A stretch of 9,896 nt of DNA, taken from Rhizobium sp. LCM 4573 (GTDB lineage Bacteria > Pseudomonadota > Alphaproteobacteria > Rhizobiales > Rhizobiaceae). Within the stretch, counting starts at the first letter, position 1; each line of letters starts with the position of its first letter. Below the pieces are notes generated by a model. It did not search any database and was not told the DNA's origin. It saw nothing but the letters and a program-made list of their open reading frames with translations. Made by a program: the position numbers and the translations under genes. The stretch covers positions 304,785 through 314,680 of the forward strand of contig NZ_MDDW01000029.1 of the NCBI RefSeq assembly GCF_001854865.1, given 5' to 3'. Positions 1-5,919 of this stretch are shown in pieces.

Positions 1-1354
1 GACCGACGAGGAGCAGCCGCGGCTCGGGGAGGTCGTCATGAAAATGAACTCGCTCGGCCGTACCGAGGTACGCTCGGCCGTGCGCGATCTCCTCGACCGG
101 CTCGACCCCTCCAGCCGCTTTGCCTTCCTGAAACTCGCCACCGGCTCTCTGCGCATCGGCGTTTCCGCAAGGCTCGCCAAGCAAGCCTTGTCCGATATGA
201 GTGGCGTCGGGGAAAACAAAAGGGATGTGACCGAGATCGAGACCCTCTGGCATGGCCTCGTGCCGCCCTATGAACCGCTTTTTGCTTGGCTGGAGGGCAG
301 GGCGGAGAAACCGGTGCTCGCGACCCCGGCAATCTTCCATTCCGTCATGCTCGCCAACCCGGTTGAGGAGGGCGATCTCGAAAAGCTCGATCCGGCGGAT
401 TACGCCGCCGAATGGAAATGGGATGGCATCCGCGTCCAGATGTCGAGCTATGGCGGTACGCGCAAGCTCTATTCCCGCTCCGGCGACGATATCTCGGGCG
501 CGTTTCCGGATATCATCGATGCCATCAGCTTCGAGGGTGTCATCGACGGCGAGCTACTTGTCGGCGGCACGATGCGCTCCAACAGCCCGACGCGCACCTT
601 TTCCGATCTGCAGCAGCGGCTGAACCGCAAGACGGTGACCACGAAGATGCTGGAGGAATATCCGGCCTTCGTGCGCGCCTACGATCTGCTCTTCGAAGGG
701 GACCTGGATATCCGAGCCGAGGGTTTCTTGGAGCGCCGGCGGCGGCTTTCGGAGGTCATCGACAGGGCGCCGCATGATCGGTTCGATCTTTCGGATCTCG
801 TGCCCTTCTCCACCTGGTCGGAACTGGAAGCCCTGCGCCGCACGCCGCCCTATCCGGTCATCGAAGGCGTGATGATCAAGAGGAAGGACAGTCCTTATCA
901 GGCCGGCCGGCTGAAGGGCCCATGGTTCAAGTGGAAGCGCGACCCCTACAATATCGATGCGGTGATGCTTTACGCGCAGCGCGGCCACGGCAAGCGCTCG
1001 AGCTACTATTCCGATTTCACCTTCGGTGTATGGGCCGAAACTCCGGACGGCGAGGAGCTGGTGCCGGTCGGCAAGGCCTATTTCGGCTTCACCGATGCCG
1101 AGCTGGAAGTGCTGGATAAATTCGTGCGCGACAATACCGTCGATCGCTTCGGCCCGGTGCGAGCCGTCCGCGCCGAGCCGGATTTCGGCTTCGTGCTGGA
1201 AGTCGCCTTCGAAGGCATCAACCGCTCCACGCGCCACAAGTCGGGCGTTGCCATGCGCTTCCCGCGCATCGCCCGGCTGAGGCAGGACAAGCTTCCGCGC
1301 GATGCCGACCGGCTCTCGACGCTGACCGCCATGGTGGAGGCGAAGGGTTCTTAA
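1..1354 (+). CDS. ATP-dependent DNA ligase, 5' end cut off by window edge
   Basis: Seals nicks in duplex DNA through an enzyme-AMP intermediate. The frame is open from the first complete codon (2-4), so the ATG at 38 is internal; about 450 residues are visible. The nucleotidyltransferase core is complete. Motif I is EWKWDGIR, with the AMP-accepting Lys at 416-418. Motif III is VIDGELL, motif IV EGVMIKRKDSPY, motif V WFKWKRDPY, and a C-terminal OB-fold motif reads RHKSGVAMRFPRI. Just inside the edge is the end of the alpha-helical N-terminal domain (LRIGVSARLAKQAL). The family I recall (PP_1105-type, often beside a ligase-associated exonuclease and a DEXH helicase) runs about 530-550 residues, so roughly 80-100 are missing. 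It probably acts in accessory repair rather than replication, since bacteria use NAD-dependent LigA for that. The partner genes would lie left of the window. Its TAA overlaps the stop codon of the convergent flavoprotein gene. Confidence 0.95.
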   Translation, partial: TDEEQPRLGEVVMKMNSLGRTEVRSAVRDLLDRLDPSSRFAFLKLATGSLRIGVSARLAKQALSDMSGVGENKRDVTEIETLWHGLVPPYEPLFAWLEGRAEKPVLATPAIFHSVMLANPVEEGDLEKLDPADYAAEWKWDGIRVQMSSYGGTRKLYSRSGDDISGAFPDIIDAISFEGVIDGELLVGGTMRSNSPTRTFSDLQQRLNRKTVTTKMLEEYPAFVRAYDLLFEGDLDIRAEGFLERRRRLSEVIDRAPHDRFDLSDLVPFSTWSELEALRRTPPYPVIEGVMIKRKDSPYQAGRLKGPWFKWKRDPYNIDAVMLYAQRGHGKRSSYYSDFTFGVWAETPDGEELVPVGKAYFGFTDAELEVLDKFVRDNTVDRFGPVRAVRAEPDFGFVLEVAFEGINRSTRHKSGVAMRFPRIARLRQDKLPRDADRLSTLTAMVEAKGS

Positions 1355-2241
1355 TCCTCCCGGAATATCAGCGACTGATGGGTCGCGGCGCCGGCGATAT
1401 TGCCGTCCGCAACCGCGATGGGGACCGATCCCGCGGGGCGGGTGGCGTCGCCGCAGGCAAAGACGCCGGAGACGGTGGTTTCCTTCATCTGGCTGGTTTT
1501 GATGAAGTGGAGGAGAGGGGACTCCTCGAATTCGCAGCCGAGCTGTTCGGCAAGCCCGCTTGCAATGCGCGACTGCGGCAGCACGAACAGGCCGGCGAAG
1601 GAGGCGGTTCTTCCGTCGGTGAAGTGGAGGTCGGCCCGGCCCGTAATCTTCTCGATCTGCGCTTCCTCGATCCCGACGCTCCGGCGCGCAAGCTGCGCGC
1701 GCTGCTCCTCGTCGGGCGAGAAGGCGCCGTTGAGCAGGAAGGTTGTCGGCCCCCAGTCCGGCAGCATCATCGCGTGATGCATGGAGATTTCCGACACGGC
1801 GATCACGCCGACATTCCCTTGATTCAGCTCATATCCGTGGCAATAGGGGCAATGGAAGACCGAGCGTCCCCAGCGCTCCTCAAGGCCCGGAACATCCGGC
1901 AGGCTATCGACGACGCCCGTTGCCAGTACGAGCCGCCGCGCCGAAATGCGCCGGCCGTCACTCGTCTTAACCGAAAATCCGGAACCGGCTTTCTCAGCTT
2001 CTTCGGCTCGCCCATCCAGCCATTCTACCGTTTCGTAACGCCGAAGCTGCTCGCGGGCATCCGCCACGATATCCTGCGGCGGGCGACCATCCTGTCCGAG
2101 AAAGCCGTGGGAATGGGAGACGAAGCGGTTGCGACGCAAACCCTCGTCAATGATGAGGGTTCGCCTGCGGGCGCGGCCGAGCTGAAGTGCGGCGGAAAGG
2201 CCGGCAAAGCTGCCGCCCACGATGATTGCGTCATAGGACAT
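1351..2241 (-). CDS. Thioredoxin-reductase-like FAD-dependent oxidoreductase with CPYC motif
   Basis: Predicted 296-residue cytosolic flavoprotein. The N-terminal FAD-binding fold is clear (IIVGGSFAGLSAALQLGR, residues 6-23), as are the ATG strand motif (LATGVVDSLPDVPGL, about 106-120) and the C-terminal FAD motif (GVFACGDATRPAG, 259-271). A thioredoxin-reductase-type redox pair, CPYC, sits at 131-134. In the second Rossmann domain, where thioredoxin reductases carry GGGxSA, this protein reads AVSEIS (about 148-153). NAD(P)H use is therefore uncertain; a disulfide reductase, an oxygen-using dithiol oxidase or a redox sensor are all possible. The ATG at 2241 is preferred over the upstream in-frame ATG at 2274 because AAGGAAG lies about 7 nt before it and the FAD motif then begins at the usual place. 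The gene is divergent from an Rrf2 regulator, which probably controls it. It converges with the ligase gene, and the two stop codons share TTAA. The natural substrate cannot be read from the sequence. Confidence 0.88.
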   Translation of the reverse strand: MSYDAIIVGGSFAGLSAALQLGRARRRTLIIDEGLRRNRFVSHSHGFLGQDGRPPQDIVADAREQLRRYETVEWLDGRAEEAEKAGSGFSVKTSDGRRISARRLVLATGVVDSLPDVPGLEERWGRSVFHCPYCHGYELNQGNVGVIAVSEISMHHAMMLPDWGPTTFLLNGAFSPDEEQRAQLARRSVGIEEAQIEKITGRADLHFTDGRTASFAGLFVLPQSRIASGLAEQLGCEFEESPLLHFIKTSQMKETTVSGVFACGDATRPAGSVPIAVADGNIAGAATHQSLIFRED

Positions 2242-2267
2242 CAGAAACTTCCTTTCTTTATTTCGAC

Positions 2268-2320
2268 ACAACATAAGTTACATGAAATCCCTTCGTCAAT
2301 GGGTTTGTAACTTTTGTTGT
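2268..2320. promoter_or_regulatory. Long inverted repeat, candidate Rrf2 operator
   Basis: The arms ACAACATAAGTTACA (2268-2282) and TGTAACTTTTGTTGT (2306-2320) are reverse complements at 14 of 15 positions, separated by 23 bp. Inside them GAAATCCC and GGGTTT extend the symmetry weakly. The element lies between the divergent flavoprotein and Rrf2 genes and overlaps predicted promoter elements of both. A repressor bound here could shut off both directions. Assignment to this Rrf2 protein is inference from position. Confidence 0.6.
2271..2299 (-). promoter_or_regulatory. Predicted sigma-70 promoter of the flavoprotein gene
   Basis: On the minus strand, TTGACG (2299-2294) is followed after 17 bp by TTATGT (2276-2271). 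The -10 lies in the left arm of the inverted repeat and the -35 in its spacer. The start of transcription would fall near 2264, giving a leader of about 23 nt that contains the AAGGAAG ribosome binding site. Confidence 0.45.
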
Positions 2321-2345
2321 TGCGTAAGGCGCATTCCTGTAGGAT
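2317..2345 (+). promoter_or_regulatory. Predicted sigma-70 promoter of the Rrf2 regulator gene
   Basis: TTGTTG (2317-2322) is followed after 17 bp by TAGGAT (2340-2345). The -35 overlaps the outer end of the right arm of the inverted repeat. Transcription would begin near 2352, about 33 nt before the chosen start codon. The match to consensus is moderate. Confidence 0.35.
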
Positions 2346-2384
2346 GGGATGGATAGATCGATCGAGAAAGATGAAGGACTGACG

Positions 2385-2873
2385 ATGAGACAGGACAGCC
2401 GGCTTTCGCGCATGCTGCATGTGCTGATCCATATGAACCGGCACGAAGGTTCCGCGACGTCGGAGGCGATCGCCGGCATGCTGAATGCCAACCCGGTGGT
2501 GATCCGCCGCACCATGGCCGGGCTTCGGGAGAAAGGCTATGTCCGCTCGGAAAAAGGCCATGGCGGCGGCTGGACCCTCAGCCGGCCGCTGGCGGAGCTC
2601 ACCCTGCTCGATGTCTATCAGGCGATCGGCGAGCCGCCCGTATTTGCTGTCGGTCCCGCCTGTGACCAGCCGGAATGCCTTGTCGAGCAGGCTGTCAATG
2701 CGGCGCTCGGTGACGCGCTGGCGGAGGCGGAGAAGCTGCTTCTCGAGCGCTTCGGTGATGTGACGCTGGCCGATATCGCCCGTGATTTCGACGAGCGGAT
2801 GGCCAAGACCGGCCGCGACGTCTCCCATGAGGGAGCCGAGTGCCGCGCGCGGCACGTGTCGGCAAAAGCATAG
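2385..2873 (+). CDS. Rrf2-family transcriptional regulator
   Basis: Predicted 162-residue DNA-binding regulator. The winged helix-turn-helix is typical of Rrf2: DSRLSRMLHVLIHM at the start, TSEAIAGMLNANPVVIRRTMAGLREKGYV (about 25-53) as the recognition region, then a glycine-rich wing GHGGGW (58-63). Rrf2 proteins such as IscR and NsrR bind an iron-sulfur cluster through three clustered cysteines, whereas others use plain thiols. Here two cysteines are close (C93 and C98, ACDQPEC) and a third is far away near the C-terminus (C153), so a thiol or disulfide switch is as likely as a cluster. The ATG at 2385 is chosen because AAGGA lies at 2374-2378; the in-frame ATG at 2349 would add 12 unrelated residues and has no good ribosome site. 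The gene is divergent from the CPYC flavoprotein and probably represses it and itself through the inverted repeat at 2268-2320. Confidence 0.9.
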   Translation: MRQDSRLSRMLHVLIHMNRHEGSATSEAIAGMLNANPVVIRRTMAGLREKGYVRSEKGHGGGWTLSRPLAELTLLDVYQAIGEPPVFAVGPACDQPECLVEQAVNAALGDALAEAEKLLLERFGDVTLADIARDFDERMAKTGRDVSHEGAECRARHVSAKA

Positions 2874-2897
2874 CCGGACGAGAGAGTGCTCGCCCGG
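2874..2897 (+). terminator. Hairpin directly after the Rrf2 stop codon
   Basis: CCGGACGAG (2874-2882) and CTCGCCCGG (2889-2897) form a 9-bp stem with one A-C mismatch and a 6-nt loop, starting at the base after TAG. The T tract is poor (CCAATTGATCTTT), so it may terminate inefficiently. It sits in the 49-bp gap between two convergent genes, where a terminator is expected. Confidence 0.4.
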
Positions 2898-2922
2898 CCA
2901 ATTGATCTTTCATCCTGCAGCT

Positions 2923-3762
2923 TTATTCGACCCGCGTATCGAGCCCCACCTTTTCCCATTCGGCCAGATCCTGCAGCAGCTGTTCCGCATGGGCGCGGAC
3001 GGCTGAAACCGCATCTGCGCCGAGCTGCAGGCGAAGCGGCATTTTCTCCGCCTTGAGGGCACGGTCGATGGCGTGGGCCGCCTTTGCGGGGTCGCCTTCC
3101 TGCGTGCCGTGCATGCCGTGGGCGAAATCCCGCGTGCCGCCGATGACGTTGCGATAGGCATCCATGACCGGCATGTGCTTCAGCGCATCCGCCGCGAAGC
3201 CCGTGCGGAAGGCGCCCGGTTCCACGACCAGCACCTTGATTCCGAAGGGCGCGACCTCCTGCGCAAGAGCCTCGCTCATACCCTCGAGGGCGAACTTCGA
3301 TGCCGAATAGGCGCTGAAACCGCCGAAGGAGAGCTGTCCGCCAAGGCTGGAAATGTTGACGATTGCGCCGCTTTTCTGCGCCCGCATCTGCGGCAGGACG
3401 GCCTTGGTGACCGAAACCGCGCCAAAAAAGTTGGTTTCCATCTGAGCGCGGAATTCCTCGTCCGGGGTCTCTTCGACCGCGCCGACGATGCCGTAGCCGG
3501 CATTGTTGATCAGCACGTCGATCCGGCCGAAGCGGTCGACGGCGGCCTTGACGGCAGTTTCCGGATCGCCGGCGGCGGTGACGTCGAGCTTATGGACCAG
3601 CACCCGTTCGGGAGCGAGCGCGGCAAGCGCCTCCAGCTTGGCTGGGGTGCGGGCGGTCGCGACCACATTGTAGCCCTGCTCGATGGCGTAGCGGGCGAAG
3701 GCCATGCCGAAACCGGAAGAGGCGCCGGTGATGAACCAGGTGGTGTTTGCTGCATTGCTCAT
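2923..3762 (-). CDS. Short-chain dehydrogenase/reductase (SDR)
   Basis: Predicted 279-residue cytosolic NAD(P)-dependent oxidoreductase of the classical SDR family. Visible motifs in order are TGASSGFG (12-19, coenzyme binding), the LD pair at 59-60, NNAG (86-89), catalytic Asn in ETNFFG (N111), Ser139 in NISSLGG, the Tyr-x3-Lys pair Y152/K156 in YSASK, and EPGAFRTGF (181-189). ATAR at 35-38 at the end of the second strand suggests an NADP(H) preference. The length, slightly over 250, fits the subgroup of uncharacterised SDRs often annotated as oxidoreductases or retinol-dehydrogenase-like. The substrate cannot be inferred. The ATG at 3762 has AAAGGAAA about 8 nt upstream. The same frame stays open upstream to 4770, but that part is antisense to the LysR gene and lacks SDR similarity. 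The gene is divergent from a LysR regulator, which is the likely controller. Confidence 0.92.
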   Translation of the reverse strand: MSNAANTTWFITGASSGFGMAFARYAIEQGYNVVATARTPAKLEALAALAPERVLVHKLDVTAAGDPETAVKAAVDRFGRIDVLINNAGYGIVGAVEETPDEEFRAQMETNFFGAVSVTKAVLPQMRAQKSGAIVNISSLGGQLSFGGFSAYSASKFALEGMSEALAQEVAPFGIKVLVVEPGAFRTGFAADALKHMPVMDAYRNVIGGTRDFAHGMHGTQEGDPAKAAHAIDRALKAEKMPLRLQLGADAVSAVRAHAEQLLQDLAEWEKVGLDTRVE

Positions 3763-3853
3763 GACGATTTCCTTTGTTTGTCTCTGACGTCCCGCATGTC
3801 CCGCGGTATGGACAGGAGATTGCAGCAAGGAATGGAGTTCGATAAGCTGGCTT

Positions 3854-3876
3854 AATTCGCATGAGTTATGCGATTT
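3854..3876. promoter_or_regulatory. Palindrome between SDR and LysR genes, candidate LysR-type operator
   Basis: TCGCAT (3857-3862) and ATGCGA (3868-3873) are perfect 6-bp arms around GAGTT. Extending to 3854-3876 gives 8 matches out of 9 per arm. A T-N11-A arrangement, the loose LysR-family signature, occurs within it (3856-3868). It lies 12 bp before the LysR start codon and about 95 bp upstream of the SDR start, so it could serve both autoregulation and control of the SDR. Function is inferred from position. Confidence 0.5.
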
Positions 3877-3885
3877 GGTGCATGA

Positions 3886-4782
3886 ATGGATCGAGACCTT
3901 CTCCCACATCTGCCGGTCGTTATCGCCGTCGCCCGTCATCGTGGCTTCGCACCGGCCGCTGCCGCGCTCAACATGAGCCCGTCGGCGGTGAGCCACGCGG
4001 TTCGAACAGTCGAGGACAGGCTTGGCGAACCGCTGTTTGCCCGCACGACCAGAAGCGTTTCGCTGACGGAGGCCGGCAGCCGCTTTCTCGCGGGTGTCGG
4101 GCCGGCACTCGATGATATCGGTAAGACCTTCGAGGGACTGACGGCAGATCGCGGCGAGGTGACGGGGCTGCTCAGGATCAACGCGCCGCGCGTGGCGATC
4201 GGCATGGCGCTGACCCCCATTCTGGCGAAGCTCGCCTGGGCGCATCCGCGGCTGACAGTGGAAGTTCACACCAACGATGCCTTCGTGGATATCGTCGCGC
4301 AGGGCTTCGATGCGGGCATCCGGCTCGGCATCGCCGTGCAGCAGGATATGGTCGCCGTGCGCCTGACGCCGCCCTTCAAGGCTATCCTCGTCGCCGCACC
4401 TGATTATGTCGAGGCGCGGGGTGAACCGCGGTCCATCGCCGATCTTTCGGCGCACAACTGCATCGGTTTCCGGATGCTCGGCTCCGGCGGGCTCTATGAA
4501 TGGGAAGTTGTCGATCAGGGCAGGGACGTCTCCGTCCACACGGCGGGCACCGCTGTCGTAACGGATGCGACCTATGCCCGCGATCTCGCGCTTTCCGGTG
4601 TTGGCATCGCCTATATCTTCGAGCCTCTGGTGCGTCACGATATTCGCGAGGGCCGCCTCAAGTGGCTGCTGCCGGAAACCGCGGTCGAGGAGGATGGGCT
4701 GTTCCTCTATTATCCCCGCCGTGCCTCGCTGGCGCCGAAGCTGCGCGCCTTCATCGAGGTGGCGCGGCAATCAAGGCGTTGA
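3886..4782 (+). CDS. LysR-family transcriptional regulator
   Basis: Predicted 298-residue regulator of usual LysR length. The N-terminal winged helix-turn-helix is plain: LPVVIAVARHRGFAPAAAAL then MSPSAVSHAVRTVEDRLG (about 30-47), followed by PLFARTTRSVSLTEAG (49-64). The rest (about 90-298) is the periplasmic-binding-protein-like effector domain of the CrgA-type subgroup, including GFDAGIRLG, the LSAHNCIGFRM stretch and GVGIAYIFEPLV. The ligand is unknown. It is divergent from the SDR gene across a 123-bp gap, the common arrangement for a LysR protein and its target, with a palindrome just before its own start. The ribosome binding site is weak (GGTG at 3877-3880, about 5 nt upstream), so expression may be low. 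No other in-frame start gives a better N-terminus. Confidence 0.93.
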   Translation: MDRDLLPHLPVVIAVARHRGFAPAAAALNMSPSAVSHAVRTVEDRLGEPLFARTTRSVSLTEAGSRFLAGVGPALDDIGKTFEGLTADRGEVTGLLRINAPRVAIGMALTPILAKLAWAHPRLTVEVHTNDAFVDIVAQGFDAGIRLGIAVQQDMVAVRLTPPFKAILVAAPDYVEARGEPRSIADLSAHNCIGFRMLGSGGLYEWEVVDQGRDVSVHTAGTAVVTDATYARDLALSGVGIAYIFEPLVRHDIREGRLKWLLPETAVEEDGLFLYYPRRASLAPKLRAFIEVARQSRR

Positions 4783-4826
4783 AGAATAGATTTCGTCAGC
4801 TTCGCGCCAGTTGGCTTTGGCATGAT

Positions 4827-4853
4827 CACTTCCGACGTCATCTGCCGGAAGTG
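4827..4853 (+). promoter_or_regulatory. Perfect 8-bp inverted repeat covering a ribosome binding site
   Basis: CACTTCCG (4827-4834) and CGGAAGTG (4846-4853) are perfect reverse complements around an 11-nt loop. The right arm contains GGAAG (4847-4851), the probable Shine-Dalgarno sequence of the L,D-transpeptidase gene starting at 4861. No T tract follows, so it is not a good terminator for the LysR gene. As RNA it would hide the ribosome site; as DNA it could be an operator. Either role is inference. Confidence 0.4.
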
Positions 4854-4860
4854 GGTTTCC

Positions 4861-5670
4861 ATGCCATCACCTCATCAGCCTCTTCGCCGAATCCTTGCGC
4901 TGCTTTCGGTCTCGGTCTCCTCGATCCCGCTGAGCGGCTGCCTTTTCGTCACCGATACGAGCCGCATGAACCCCGACGTCTTCGTGCAGGAGACGGCGCC
5001 GGTCTTCTACAATCCCTATTACGCTGCGCCGGTGCAGCCGCAGCCGGTGCCGACGCGGGAGCCGATCCCGCAGAAGCGCAACCTTTACCAGACCCAGTTC
5101 CATCAGACTTATGGTCTGCCGGTCTCCAATCCCGTCCACCGCACCATGTATGGCGTGCTGCAGGACGAGGGGCACACGCTGCCGGCCATTCCTTATTCCC
5201 GGATAGAATCCCGCTTCCTGCGTCAGGAGGTGTCCTATCAGACGGCCGAGGCGCCGGGCACGATCGTGGTCGATACGCGCGAGCGCTATCTTTATCTCGT
5301 GCAGCCGGGCGGCAAGGCGATCCGCTACGGGGTCGGCCTCGGCAGGGACGGCTACGCCTGGTCGGGGCGCGGCAAGATCCAGTGGAAGGCGAAATGGCCG
5401 CGCTGGACCCCGCCGCAGGACATGGTCGAACGCCAGCCGGAACTGCGCCAGTTCGCGGGCGGCGCGACCCCCGGCCTCAACAACCCGCTCGGCGCCCGCG
5501 CCCTCTATATCTTCAAGGACGGCAAGGACACGCTCTATCGCGTCCACGGCACGCCGGATTGGCAGTCTGTCGGCAAGGCGACCTCCTCGGGCTGCGTGCG
5601 CATGCTGAACCAGGATGTCATCGATCTCTTCGAGCGCGTGCCTGCGGGCGCCGAGATCGTGGTTATCTGA
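4861..5670 (+). CDS. L,D-transpeptidase (YkuD fold), predicted lipoprotein
   Basis: Predicted 269-residue cell-envelope enzyme. L,D-transpeptidases make 3-3 peptidoglycan cross-links or attach proteins to peptidoglycan through an active-site cysteine. The N-terminus has a signal peptide (LRRILALLSVSVSS) ending in the lipobox LSGC (24-27), so C27 is the likely lipidated residue. A proline-rich, low-complexity linker follows (about 45-72). The catalytic domain spans about 133-269: TIVVDTRERYLYL opens it, and the active site is HG (229-230) followed by SSGCVR, with catalytic C245. The ATG at 4861 is preferred over the in-frame ATG at 4822 because GGAAG precedes it by 9 nt and it gives a normal short signal peptide. 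It is followed by a close paralogue at 5920. In Rhizobiales such enzymes are numerous, and in Brucella and Agrobacterium some couple outer-membrane proteins to peptidoglycan; whether this one does is unknown. Confidence 0.92.
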   Translation: MPSPHQPLRRILALLSVSVSSIPLSGCLFVTDTSRMNPDVFVQETAPVFYNPYYAAPVQPQPVPTREPIPQKRNLYQTQFHQTYGLPVSNPVHRTMYGVLQDEGHTLPAIPYSRIESRFLRQEVSYQTAEAPGTIVVDTRERYLYLVQPGGKAIRYGVGLGRDGYAWSGRGKIQWKAKWPRWTPPQDMVERQPELRQFAGGATPGLNNPLGARALYIFKDGKDTLYRVHGTPDWQSVGKATSSGCVRMLNQDVIDLFERVPAGAEIVVI

Positions 5671-5701
5671 CAACACCCGCGCGACACTTCCATCCGTTCA
5701 C

Positions 5702-5742
5702 GCGAATGTGCCTGGCGGACGTCGTCCGCCGGGCGCATTTGC
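5702..5742 (+). terminator. Strong 19-bp-stem hairpin after the first L,D-transpeptidase
   Basis: The left arm at 5702-5720 pairs along its whole length with the right arm at 5724-5742 (16 Watson-Crick and 3 G-T pairs, no mismatch), with the 3-nt loop GTC. The core is GGCGGAC/GTCCGCC. It starts 31 nt after the stop codon. The bases that follow (TTTGCTAC) are only weakly T-rich, so it is a likely transcript end or RNA-stabilising hairpin rather than a textbook rho-independent terminator. It could separate expression of the two L,D-transpeptidase genes. Confidence 0.55.
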
Positions 5743-5759
5743 TTTGCTACAGAGTATCG

Positions 5760-5810
5760 GCTAAGCGGGCCAAGTGCTTCCGGGTTCGGTGGCGTGTGGG
5801 CTTCCTTAGC
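5760..5810 (+). other. Structured leader region upstream of the second L,D-transpeptidase
   Basis: GCTAAG (5760-5765) and CTTAGC (5805-5810) are perfect arms. A one-base mismatch inside leads to a further five pairs, two of them G-T (GGGCC at 5767-5771 with GGCTT at 5799-5803). The 249-bp gap 5671-5919 holds this, the hairpin at 5702-5742 and, near the start codon, a small AAGAC/GTCTT hairpin (5900-5914) whose loop carries GGGTG. I see no clear promoter or known riboswitch in it. Confidence 0.25.
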
Positions 5811-5919
5811 GAAGCGTAAACCATGGGGTGGTAGCCCTGTCTGCGGCTGGAACTTTTTCCTGCCTCCTGCCGTTGACGAGGCCGACATCAGCATTACCAA
5901 GACGGGTGGTCTTCCCAGA

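Noticed and set aside
554..1237. Leftward 227-residue open frame inside the DNA ligase
   Set aside because: Antisense shadow in GC-rich coding DNA; the ligase motifs on the plus strand are unambiguous.
1378..2310. Rightward 310-residue open frame across the flavoprotein gene
   Set aside because: No recognisable domain, and the opposite strand encodes a clear FAD oxidoreductase with a good ribosome site.
3763..4770. Leftward open frame continuing upstream of the SDR gene, making a 615-residue reading frame
   Set aside because: It is antisense to the clear LysR gene, has no SDR-like content, and the ATG at 3762 has its own ribosome binding site and the correct family N-terminus.
4867..5676. 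Leftward 269-residue open frame opposite the first L,D-transpeptidase
   Set aside because: Antisense shadow; a similar one exists opposite the second transpeptidase (5806-6546), as expected from their shared sequence.
4500..5819. Rightward 439-residue open frame across the LysR end and first L,D-transpeptidase
   Set aside because: Runs out of frame through two well-supported genes and has a low-complexity, Arg/Ala/Gly-rich composition typical of a shadow.
5794..5919. Upstream start for the second L,D-transpeptidase
   Set aside because: It would put 42 residues before the Tat signal and lipobox, which must be near the N-terminus to work.
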